Below are positions 1 to 5,088 of a stretch of 5,088 nucleotides of DNA, piece after piece. Each line of letters opens with the position of its first letter. Within the stretch, counting starts at the first letter, position 1. The notes under the pieces were generated by a model, which was given only the letters and a program-made list of their open reading frames with translations, made no database searches and was not told the DNA's origin. Position numbers and translations under genes: made by a program. Location: positions 1 through 5,088 of the forward strand of contig JAGLDM010000069.1 of the NCBI GenBank assembly GCA_023145595.1. The letters are read 5' to 3'. The DNA comes from Flavobacteriaceae bacterium. GTDB lineage: Bacteria; Bacteroidota; Bacteroidia; Flavobacteriales; Flavobacteriaceae.

Positions 1-158
1 TTTTTTAATGGAGTTCTATCATCAACATTGGCTTGTGTAATGGTGAAGTTCAAGATTTCCCCTTTGTCGTTTATAATAATATGAAGTTTAAATCCATGAA
101 ACCATCCCATTGTAGATTTCCTTTGTTTGAAATACGGAGGCATTCCTTTTGAGTTTGT
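1..158 (-). pseudogene. IS982-like transposase remnant, internal fragment cut by the window edge
   Basis: The minus strand reads without a stop from base 158 to base 1, about 52 codons. The translation contains KSTMGWFHGFKLH, then INDKGEILNF, then QANVDDRTPLK. From memory of the family this matches the central part of IS982-family (DDE-type) transposases, just after the region with the first catalytic aspartate. The N-terminal half is missing: upstream in the same frame lies the TAG stop of the radical SAM gene. The C-terminal part, with the remaining catalytic residues, would lie left of base 1 and cannot be judged. The first in-frame ATG is at 141-143, just before the recognisable part, so an intact transposase is very unlikely. 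The residues before KSTMGW (MPPYFKQR) fit the family poorly and may be junction sequence. No terminal inverted repeat is visible at the junction. Assignment to IS982 is fairly secure; the remnant status is inferred. Confidence 0.75.
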
Positions 159-1109
159 CTATTTTACGAATAGCGATTGATCTTTATAAAATTTCCCTTG
201 CCAAGTATTTTTTTCAACTAGCTTTTTATCAATTTTCGCAACAATTTCAAAATTCTTGAGTCCGTTCCATTTGGGAGCAATCAATAGTTCTTGAGGAGCT
301 TCACTTACAAAACGTTCAATAATGATGTCGGGACGTAATAATCCTACAAAACCTGTAATAAAATCTATATAACTTTCAGAAGTAAATAAGTTAAAGTCTC
401 TAGGGTTTTGTTTGTATTGAAACGCCATTATAGATTGTTTTACAATTTGTAAATGGTGAAGTTTTAAGGTGTCAATAGGTAATTTGGAAATTTCTATAGC
501 GTGGTTTAACAAATCTTCTTTTGTCTCACCAGGTAGGCCTATTATTAAATGAGCACCAAGATGAAAGCCTTTATCTTTACAAATTTCATAAGTGGCTTTT
601 GTTTCTTCATAAGTATGACATCTATTAACTTTTTTTAACGTACTGTTCAAGGTGCTTTCAACACCAAATTCAAGAGAAATAAAATATCGTTTGGATAAAA
701 ATGATAAGTAATCAATAATTTCTTCGGAAATACAATCAGGTCGGGTACCAATTACTAAGCCTATAACATTAGGTACGCTTAAAGCTTCTTCATATTTTTT
801 TTTAAGCGATTTAAAATCAGAATATGTGTTTGTGTATGCTTGAAAATAGGCTAAATATTGTTGAGCTTTGTATTTTTTAGAAAATCTGCTTATACCTTCT
901 TCCAGTTGCTGTTTTATACTTTTTGTGGGTTCGCAATAATCAGGATTAAAGGTGCTGTTGTTACAATAGGTACAGCCACCATAGCCCTTAGAGCCATCTC
1001 TATTGGGACAAGAAAAGCCAATATCTAATGATATTTTCTGTACTCTCTCCCCAAACCTTGATTTAATGAATGAAGAGTAATCTAAATAACGTTTACCTGT
1101 AAATTGCAT
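159..1109 (-). CDS. TIGR01212/YhcC-family radical SAM protein
   Basis: The 316-aa product is a cytoplasmic radical SAM enzyme of the TIGR01212 family (E. coli YhcC-like, related to the Elp3-type radical SAM fold). The cluster-binding cysteines are C34, C46 and C49 in GFSCPNRDG...GGCTYCN; the wide CX11CX2C spacing is characteristic of this family rather than the classic CX3CX2C. Other visible family blocks are YFQAYTNTYS (88-97), IGTRPDCI (120-127), LEFGVES (146-152), HLIIGLPGET (187-196), LKLHHLQIV (215-223) and a C-terminal IERFVSEAPQELLIAPKWNG segment (264-283), followed by the usual WQGKFY near the end. The length is close to the E. coli homologue (about 310 aa), so the gene looks complete although a transposase remnant begins right after its stop. 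The substrate of this family is not something I can state with confidence. The ATG at 1107-1109 fits the family N-terminus; it lacks a Shine-Dalgarno sequence. The gene is divergent from yaaA. Confidence 0.93.
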   Translation of the reverse strand: MQFTGKRYLDYSSFIKSRFGERVQKISLDIGFSCPNRDGSKGYGGCTYCNNSTFNPDYCEPTKSIKQQLEEGISRFSKKYKAQQYLAYFQAYTNTYSDFKSLKKKYEEALSVPNVIGLVIGTRPDCISEEIIDYLSFLSKRYFISLEFGVESTLNSTLKKVNRCHTYEETKATYEICKDKGFHLGAHLIIGLPGETKEDLLNHAIEISKLPIDTLKLHHLQIVKQSIMAFQYKQNPRDFNLFTSESYIDFITGFVGLLRPDIIIERFVSEAPQELLIAPKWNGLKNFEIVAKIDKKLVEKNTWQGKFYKDQSLFVK

Positions 1110-1140
1110 CTTAAAAAATGTGAGCTATATCCCTTTATTT

Positions 1141-1217
1141 AACCGTAATATTTGTCAACGGTTGGATGTGAATAGTTTCAATTAGTTATATCCGTTGATG
1201 CTGAAACGAGTTCAGCA
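1141..1217. repeat. Cluster of overlapping inverted repeats in the radical SAM-yaaA intergenic region
   Basis: Three palindromic pairings are seen. AACCGT (1141-1146) pairs with ACGGTT (1158-1163) across 11 bases. TCAACGG (1155-1161) pairs with CCGTTGA (1192-1198) and competes with the first. TGCTGAA (1199-1205) pairs perfectly with TTCAGCA (1211-1217) around a 5-base loop, ACGAG. The last hairpin is richer in G+C than the surroundings and resembles extragenic palindromes that I recall being scattered through flavobacterial genomes; that recall is not verified here. It could instead act as a terminator or be part of a leader RNA for either divergent gene, but no U-tract follows it on either strand. 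The pairings are certain; the function is unknown. Confidence 0.5.
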
Positions 1218-1291
1218 CATGTAAGCGAAATTCGTGTTTTAAAAATTAAGAAACAAACGAATCTAAAAGTTTAAGTATTTAATTTTTTGTG

Positions 1292-1317
1292 TTGTATTTT
1301 TACTTTTTAAAATACAA
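1292..1317. promoter_or_regulatory. Perfect 9-bp inverted repeat directly before the yaaA start codon
   Basis: TTGTATTTT (1292-1300) is the exact reverse complement of AAAATACAA (1309-1317), with an 8-base spacer TACTTTTT. The right arm ends two bases before the yaaA ATG at 1320. As RNA it would form an A-U-rich hairpin covering the ribosome landing zone; as DNA it could be an operator for a dimeric regulator. E. coli yaaA is in the OxyR regulon, but this site has no evident likeness to an OxyR or PerR box, so a specific regulator cannot be named. In such A+T-rich DNA a 9-bp match at short distance can arise by chance. Confidence 0.35.
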
Positions 1318-1319
1318 AA

Positions 1320-2078
1320 ATGAAAATAGTAATATCACCAGCCAAATCCTTAGATTTTGAAAAACAAGTTTTAACAACAGATTTTACACAAGGGATTTTT
1401 CTGTCGGAAGCCGAAAAGTTAAATGCTGTATTAAAAAAGAAATCGGCTAAAGTACTTTCTGAATTAATGAAAATTTCTGACAATTTAGGGCAGTTAAATT
1501 TTGAGCGAAATCAGGCTTGGAGTCTTCCTTTTACTGCCGAAAATTCAAAACAGGCAATCTATGCTTTTAAAGGGGATGTATATATTGGTTTGGATGTGGA
1601 AACACTTTCGCAAGAGAAGTTAAGTCAGTTACAAGATAAATTGCGAATTATTTCTGGACAATACGGTATCTTAAAACCATTGGACCTAATGCAAGCCTAT
1701 AGGTTAGAAATGGGAACCAAATTGAAAGTTGGAAAAAAAGAGAATTTATATCAGTTTTGGGGTGATGCTATTGTAAATGCGTTAAATGAAGAAATGAGTG
1801 ATGACGAACTGTTTGTGAATTTAGCAAGTAATGAATATTTTAAAGCGGTAAAAGCAAAGCAATTAAAAGTAGACGTGATTACACCTGTTTTTAAAGATTA
1901 TAAAAACGGCAAGTTAAAAGTCATAAGTTTCTTTGCTAAAAAAGCACGCGGAATGATGGTGAGATATATTATTGATAACGATGTTGAAACAGTAACAGGT
2001 CTCAAGGGATTTAATGTGGGTGGGTACGCCTTAGATAGTAATTTATCTACAGAAACAGAATTGGTTTTTACAAGATGA
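1320..2078 (+). CDS. yaaA: Peroxide stress protein YaaA (UPF0246/DUF328)
   Basis: The 252-aa product is a full-length YaaA-family protein, close to the 258 aa of E. coli YaaA. In E. coli YaaA is induced by OxyR during hydrogen peroxide stress and lowers free intracellular iron, limiting Fenton damage to DNA and proteins; a DNA-binding activity has also been reported for the family. The role here is inferred from that. Hallmark blocks are all present: ISPAKSLDF (5-13), AFKGDVYIGL (82-91), SGQYGILKPLDLMQAYRLEMG from 112 to 132, LYQFWGD (143-149), NLASNEYF (167-174), FFAKKARGMMVRYII (204-218) and GFNVGGY (230-236). The protein is soluble and cytoplasmic, with no signal peptide. The ATG at 1320 is chosen because MKIVISPAKS is the conserved family N-terminus. 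A perfect inverted repeat sits right before it. It appears to be monocistronic. Confidence 0.96.
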   Translation: MKIVISPAKSLDFEKQVLTTDFTQGIFLSEAEKLNAVLKKKSAKVLSELMKISDNLGQLNFERNQAWSLPFTAENSKQAIYAFKGDVYIGLDVETLSQEKLSQLQDKLRIISGQYGILKPLDLMQAYRLEMGTKLKVGKKENLYQFWGDAIVNALNEEMSDDELFVNLASNEYFKAVKAKQLKVDVITPVFKDYKNGKLKVISFFAKKARGMMVRYIIDNDVETVTGLKGFNVGGYALDSNLSTETELVFTR

Positions 2079-2113
2079 TACATTTTAATGATAAATTATA
2101 ATTGAATAATGAA

Positions 2114-2193
2114 AAATTGAATCGGATGTAAATGACTTGTTTAGACTCTTCGACACGCTCAGAGTGACAAGTTAGTTTACAGCATTTCAATTT
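2114..2193. repeat. Imperfect inverted repeat of about 80 bp between yaaA and the exported-protein gene
   Basis: Four nested paired blocks are visible, from outside in: AAATTGAA (2114-2121) with TTCAATTT (2186-2193); TGTAAA (2127-2132) with TTTACA (2176-2181); ACTTGT (2135-2140) with ACAAGT (2167-2172); ACTCT (2145-2149) with AGAGT (2161-2165). The apical loop is TCGACACGCTC. This gives 25 base pairs separated by small internal loops of 5/4, 2/3 and 4/1 bases. It spans nearly half of the gap. It may be a small palindromic mobile or REP-type element, and would also serve as a transcription stop after yaaA. The core phrase around CTTCGACACGCTCAGAGTGACA-like sequence (2147-2169) resembles extragenic repeats I recall from Bacteroidota. 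The pairing is certain; its origin is inferred. Confidence 0.6.
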
Positions 2194-2226
2194 GGATTAA
2201 TATAATAATTAGACAAAAAATTTTCG

Positions 2227-2234
2227 TAAATTTA
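2227..2234 (+). promoter_or_regulatory. Possible Bacteroidota -7 promoter element for the exported-protein gene
   Basis: TAAATTTA matches the Bacteroidota -7 consensus TAnnTTTG at five of six defined positions and lies 19 bases before the start codon at 2254. No TTTG element is found at the usual distance upstream. A short leader containing (CA)5 (2239-2248) would follow. Weak evidence. Confidence 0.3.
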
Positions 2235-2253
2235 CAAACACACACACAGCAAT

Positions 2254-2979
2254 ATGCACAAATTAAAAGTTTCCTTAGTCCTTATACTCTTTAGTATATT
2301 GTCTTCTTTCTCACAAGAAAACTTAAACGATTATAAATATATAATTATTCCTTCTCAATTTGATTTTCAAAAGAGTAAAGATTCTTTTCAGATAAATTCT
2401 TTGTTGAAATTCCTTTTTGAAAAAACCGACTTTGAAGTATATCTAGACACCGATAAATTCCCGGAAGAGTTGGCGAAAAACAGATGTTTGGGCTTGACTG
2501 CTAAATTAGATGATAATTCTAAAATATTTAGTGCGCGAACGAATATTGATTTGGTTGACTGTCAGAATAGAGTTGTTTATACTACTGCTGAAGGGGTGTC
2601 AAAAATGAAAGATATTAAGAAAGCCTATCATGAAAGTATAAGAAAAACTTTTGCTGAAATAGAGAAGTTAGAATACGCTTATAATCCTGTATCAGAGGTT
2701 GTTGCTGCGCCTGTTATTGCAAGTTCTTCAGGAAAAAACGATGTAGGTCAAGTGAACATAGATAATATAGTGCTATACGCCCAACCCACAGCAAACGGAT
2801 ACCAATTGGTAGATAGTACTCCGCAAGTTATCTATGTATTAAATAAAACGGCTGTCAAAGATGTATATTTAATAGAAGGTCAGGATGGTAAGGTGTATAA
2901 AGAAGGGGCGGTTTGGAAAATAGACACTTATGTTGATGGTAAATTAGAGACTAAGGAATTGAGTTTGAAATTCTTTTAG
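2254..2979 (+). CDS. Exported two-part protein of unknown function, typical of Flavobacteriaceae
   Basis: The 241-aa product is not assigned to a characterised family. Residues 1-20 form a clear signal peptide (MHKLK, then a hydrophobic stretch, SSFSQ), with likely cleavage near 20/21; there is no lipobox cysteine, so a periplasmic or secreted protein is expected. Residues about 27-140 look like a mixed alpha/beta domain (YKYIIIPSQFDF, SLLKFLFEK, LTAKLDD, ending in a helix AYHESIRKTFAEIEKLE). It holds the only two cysteines, C78 and C103, which could form a disulfide. A low-complexity linker of Ser, Ala, Val and Asn (about 144-168) leads to a C-terminal beta-rich domain (170-241: DNIVLYAQPTANGYQLVDS, DVYLIEGQDGKVYKEG, WKIDTY). 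I recall similar hypothetical proteins in other Flavobacteriaceae but no function. The gene stands alone on the plus strand, after an inverted repeat, and converges on rarA with a 26-bp gap. Confidence 0.85.
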   Translation: MHKLKVSLVLILFSILSSFSQENLNDYKYIIIPSQFDFQKSKDSFQINSLLKFLFEKTDFEVYLDTDKFPEELAKNRCLGLTAKLDDNSKIFSARTNIDLVDCQNRVVYTTAEGVSKMKDIKKAYHESIRKTFAEIEKLEYAYNPVSEVVAAPVIASSSGKNDVGQVNIDNIVLYAQPTANGYQLVDSTPQVIYVLNKTAVKDVYLIEGQDGKVYKEGAVWKIDTYVDGKLETKELSLKFF

Positions 2980-2994
2980 AATAGGTTTCAATTC
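2956..2994. terminator. Possible weak bidirectional terminator between convergent genes
   Basis: Two competing A+T-rich pairings span the stop codon of the exported-protein gene and the short gap to rarA: GAATTGA (2956-2962) with TCAATTC (2988-2994), and TTGAAA (2965-2970) with TTTCAA (2986-2991), the latter with an inner TTCT/AGAA. The position, between two convergent genes 26 bp apart, suits transcription termination in both directions. The stems are short and lack a strong G+C core, so this is tentative. Confidence 0.3.
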
Positions 2995-3005
2995 GTTAAA
3001 TACGA

Positions 3006-4280
3006 CTAATACTTATACTTTTTCCAGCGTTTCTTTAAAAATTCCCGAAATAAATTTTCTCGTTGATTATTTCCTGGGTCATATAATTTTGTTGCACTAA
3101 TCTCTTCTGGTAAAAATTCTTGTTCAGCAAAATTACCAGTGTAGCTATGCGAATATTTATAGTCTGCACCATAATTCAAGTCTTTCATTAACTTGGTTGG
3201 CGCATTTCTTAAATGCAGCGGAACCGATAAATCTCCTGTTTCTTTCACCAATTGTTGTGCTTTTCCAATGGCCTCATACGATGCGTTACTTTTGGGTGAA
3301 TTTGCTAAATAGATAGCACATTGACTTAAGATTATCCGTGATTCCGGATAGCCAATCGTGCTTACTGCTTGAAACATATTATTAGCCATAATAAACGCAG
3401 TCGGGTTTGCATTTCCAATATCTTCTGAAGATAAAATAAGTAATCGCCTAGCAATAAATTTTAAATCTTCACCACCTTCAATCATTCTTGCTAACCAATA
3501 AACGGCTCCGTTAGGATCACTCCCTCGAATAGATTTGATAAAAGCCGAGACAATATCATAATGTTGTTCTCCTGTTTTGTCATACCGAGCCATATTTTTT
3601 TGAACTCGATCTAGCACATATTTGTCAGTGATGGTAATCGTTTTTTTATCTGAAGAAGAAACTAGCAATTCAAAAATATTGAGTAGTTTTCTAGCATCTC
3701 CTCCTGAAAGGCGAATTAACGCATCAGTTTCTTTTAATTTAATTGTCTTTTTTGAAATTTCAAGATCTTCTTTAATCGCTCTTTTTAGGAGTAGAATTAA
3801 ATCTTCTTCCGAAAACGAATTTAAAATATAAACCTGACAACGAGATAATAGGGCAGGGATCACCTCAAAACTCGGGTTTTCTGTGGTTGCACCAATCAAA
3901 GTAACCCATCCTTTTTCAACAGCTCCTAATAGAGAATCTTGCTGTGATTTACTAAATCGGTGAATCTCATCAATAAATAAAATAGGGTTTTTAGTCGTAA
4001 ATAACCCTCCACTTTGTTTTGCTTTTTCAATGACCTCACGGACATCTTTTACTCCAGAATTGATAGCGCTCAACGCATAAAAAGGGCGTTTAGATTCCTT
4101 TGCAATGATATTGGCTAAAGTGGTTTTCCCAATACCTGGAGGTCCCCAAAGTATAAATGAAGGAATAAGCCCATTTTTAATATGCTGGGTTAAATAACCC
4201 TTTTCGCCCACCAAATGTTGCTGACTTATATAGTCATCTAATGTCTTTGGACGTATGCGTTCTGCTAATGGTTCATTCAT
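3006..4280 (-). CDS. rarA: Replication-associated recombination protein A (RarA/MgsA), AAA+ ATPase
   Basis: The 424-aa product is a complete RarA/MgsA (WRNIP1/Mgs1 family), an AAA+ ATPase that forms tetramers and acts at stalled replication forks and DNA ends in the cytoplasm, in E. coli with SSB as a partner. Family motifs in order: the N-terminal [22 protein letters not shown] (4-25); Walker A GPPGIGKT (46-53); Walker B LFIDEIH (101-107) with D104 and E105; sensor 1 GATTENPSF (130-138); arginine finger in LLSRCQV (R147); sensor 2 region GGDARKLLN (193-201). The C-terminal MgsA tetramerisation region includes [17 protein letters not shown] (240-256), [17 protein letters not shown] (264-280), [10 protein letters not shown] (284-293) and [14 protein letters not shown] (353-366). 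The length is close to the usual family size. All ATPase residues are intact. The ATG at 4278-4280 matches the standard start. The gene is divergent from the rhomboid gene. Confidence 0.97.
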   Translation of the reverse strand: MNEPLAERIRPKTLDDYISQQHLVGEKGYLTQHIKNGLIPSFILWGPPGIGKTTLANIIAKESKRPFYALSAINSGVKDVREVIEKAKQSGGLFTTKNPILFIDEIHRFSKSQQDSLLGAVEKGWVTLIGATTENPSFEVIPALLSRCQVYILNSFSEEDLILLLKRAIKEDLEISKKTIKLKETDALIRLSGGDARKLLNIFELLVSSSDKKTITITDKYVLDRVQKNMARYDKTGEQHYDIVSAFIKSIRGSDPNGAVYWLARMIEGGEDLKFIARRLLILSSEDIGNANPTAFIMANNMFQAVSTIGYPESRIILSQCAIYLANSPKSNASYEAIGKAQQLVKETGDLSVPLHLRNAPTKLMKDLNYGADYKYSHSYTGNFAEQEFLPEEISATKLYDPGNNQRENLFREFLKKRWKKYKY

Positions 4281-4305
4281 CGCATAAAAATAATAGAATT
4301 ATATG

Positions 4306-4313
4306 TAGATTTG
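4306..4313 (+). promoter_or_regulatory. Bacteroidota -7 promoter element for the rhomboid gene
   Basis: TAGATTTG matches the Bacteroidota -7 consensus TAnnTTTG at every defined position and lies 62 bases before the rhomboid start codon, predicting a leader of about 55 bases. The companion -33 TTTG is not seen at the usual distance. It lies in the 95-bp divergent gap shared with rarA, for which I find no comparably good promoter on the minus strand. Confidence 0.45.
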
Positions 4314-4375
4314 TATAAGAACAGACACTATTTCAGATAATTTAAAAAAGGAAGTGTTTTTGTTGTGTCAAAGCC

Positions 4376-5038
4376 ATGGATGATTTAAATATTTTTAAAT
4401 ACAGTCGACGTGTTTTTATAGTTCCACTCATAGCAGTATTTTTAATCTGGTTTGTGTATTGGGTAGAGTGGGCATACGGCTATAATTTTGTTCGTTACGG
4501 AATATATCCTCAAAAATTAAGTGGATTAAAAGGTGTTATTTTTTCTCCTTTTATACATAGTGGTCCCAAACATCTATTTAATAATTCCATTCCGTTAGCA
4601 GTATTGTTAGCGTCCTTATTCTTTTTTTATAAAGAGATTGCAATAAAAATTTTGTTCTTCGGAACGATATTCACGGGAATATTAACTTGGTCGTTTGCCA
4701 GAAACTCATATCATATTGGAGCAAGTGGAGTGGTGTATATGCTCGTAAGTTTTATTTTTTTTAGTGGAATCTTGCGGAAACATTATCGATTAGTGGCACT
4801 GTCATTGGTAATGGCATTTTTGTACGGAAGTATGATATGGTATGTGTTTCCAATTAAAGAGCGAATCTCGTGGGAAGGACACCTTTCTGGATTTATAGTT
4901 GGGTTGATTTTAACCTATGTTTATAAAAAGTCCGGGCCTCAAAAAGAGGAGTATCAATTCAAAAAAACAGCCTTTGATCTACTATTTGATGAAAATGGGA
5001 ATTACAATCCGCCAGAGGAAGAAGATGAAGTTAGTTGA
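4376..5038 (+). CDS. Rhomboid-family intramembrane serine protease
   Basis: The 220-aa product is a compact rhomboid protease of the inner membrane, which cleaves membrane proteins within or next to their transmembrane segments; its substrate is unknown. The catalytic serine is S117 in HIGASGVVYM (113-122), the catalytic histidine is H169 in WEGHLSGFIVG (166-176), and the oxyanion-supporting HxxxN motif is H66/N70 in HLFNN. Six hydrophobic segments fit the basic six-helix rhomboid core: about 13-30, 69-85, 88-107, 115-132, 137-157 and 168-184, with the L1-loop region (about 40-66) between the first two. A hydrophilic tail of about 36 residues ends in an acidic EEEDE stretch. The ATG at 4376 is the only plausible start: reading upstream in frame meets a TAA at 4343 with no start codon between. 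There is an AAAAAAGGAAG stretch, but about 22 bases upstream, too far for a normal ribosome binding site. A tandem repeat begins at the base after the stop. Confidence 0.95.
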   Translation: MDDLNIFKYSRRVFIVPLIAVFLIWFVYWVEWAYGYNFVRYGIYPQKLSGLKGVIFSPFIHSGPKHLFNNSIPLAVLLASLFFFYKEIAIKILFFGTIFTGILTWSFARNSYHIGASGVVYMLVSFIFFSGILRKHYRLVALSLVMAFLYGSMIWYVFPIKERISWEGHLSGFIVGLILTYVYKKSGPQKEEYQFKKTAFDLLFDENGNYNPPEEEDEVS

Positions 5039-5088
5039 TAGTTTTTAGTGGCAGTATTCAGTCTCAGTTTTCAGTTGCAGTATTCAGT
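5039..5088. repeat. 13-bp-period tandem repeat, continuing past the right edge
   Basis: Four copies of an 11-base unit with a 2-base variable spacer start at 5039, 5052, 5065 and 5078: TAGTTTTTAGT, CAGTATTCAGT, CAGTTTTCAGT and CAGTATTCAGT. The consensus is YAGTWTTYAGTNN. Copies two and four are identical; the first differs from the third at two positions, both C to T, as expected of an eroding edge copy. Each unit itself holds two CAGT motifs. The array starts at the base right after the rhomboid TGA stop and has no visible end. CAGT-rich intergenic repeats of this look are, as I recall, seen in other flavobacterial genomes; no function is known to me. Confidence 0.8.

Noticed and set aside
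1..1109. A radical SAM-transposase fusion gene
   Set aside because: A TAG stop at 159-161 separates the two, and the radical SAM protein is already family-length; the shared frame has a one-in-three chance.
1153..1158. TTGACA on the minus strand upstream of the radical SAM gene, as a sigma-70 -35 box
   Set aside because: No good -10 lies at 16-18 bases, and Bacteroidota primary promoters do not use this -35 consensus; it also forms part of the overlapping inverted repeats.
1898..2083. Open frame of 61 codons on the minus strand
   Set aside because: It lies antisense within the well-conserved end of yaaA, has no recognisable product and is explained as a shadow of that gene.
2239..2248. (CA)5 dinucleotide run in the leader of the exported-protein gene as a phase-variation tract
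   Set aside because: Five units is short, and the run lies outside the coding frame with no matching promoter geometry that length change would alter.
3622..3831. Open frame of 69 codons on the plus strand
   Set aside because: It is antisense to the rarA region encoding the segment after the ATPase core, with no family features; a shadow frame.
159..5038. An undescribed multi-gene system made of the five genes
   Set aside because: The genes alternate in strand, are separated by palindromes or promoters, and four belong to unrelated known families; nothing indicates joint function.
5039..5088. Start of a CRISPR array
   Set aside because: The period is only 13 bp with 2-base spacers, unlike CRISPR repeats with unique spacers of about 30 bases; no cas gene is present.

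Overview
The window looks like a chromosomal segment from a marine-type member of the Flavobacteriaceae (phylum Bacteroidota). The signs are strong A+T richness, A-rich leaders with no clear Shine-Dalgarno sequences, a good copy of the Bacteroidota -7 promoter motif (TAnnTTTG) before the last gene, and protein sequences typical of the family. The genus cannot be named from this sequence alone.

Layout from left to right. Bases 1-158 hold an internal piece of an IS982-like transposase on the minus strand, cut by the window edge. Directly upstream of it on the same strand and in the same frame is a TIGR01212/YhcC-type radical SAM gene (159-1109). A 210-bp divergent intergenic region with several inverted repeats (1141-1217 and 1292-1317) leads to yaaA (1320-2078, plus strand), a peroxide-stress protein. 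A 175-bp gap, mostly filled by an imperfect inverted repeat of about 80 bp (2114-2193), precedes a gene for an exported protein of unknown function (2254-2979, plus). That gene converges with rarA/mgsA (3006-4280, minus), a replication-associated AAA+ ATPase. rarA is divergent from a rhomboid intramembrane protease gene (4376-5038, plus) across 95 bp. Immediately after the rhomboid stop codon begins a 13-bp-period tandem repeat that runs off the right edge.

Each gene appears to be its own transcription unit: none has a same-strand gene neighbour in the window, and the intergenic gaps carry palindromes or promoter-like motifs. YaaA (iron and peroxide protection) and RarA (stalled replication forks) are both stress-related housekeeping functions, but nothing ties them into one pathway. 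I see no CRISPR array, RNA gene, phage, toxin-antitoxin or defence cassette, and no convincing undescribed multi-gene system. The items most worth a second look are the non-coding repeats, the transposase remnant abutting the radical SAM gene, and the uncharacterised exported protein.
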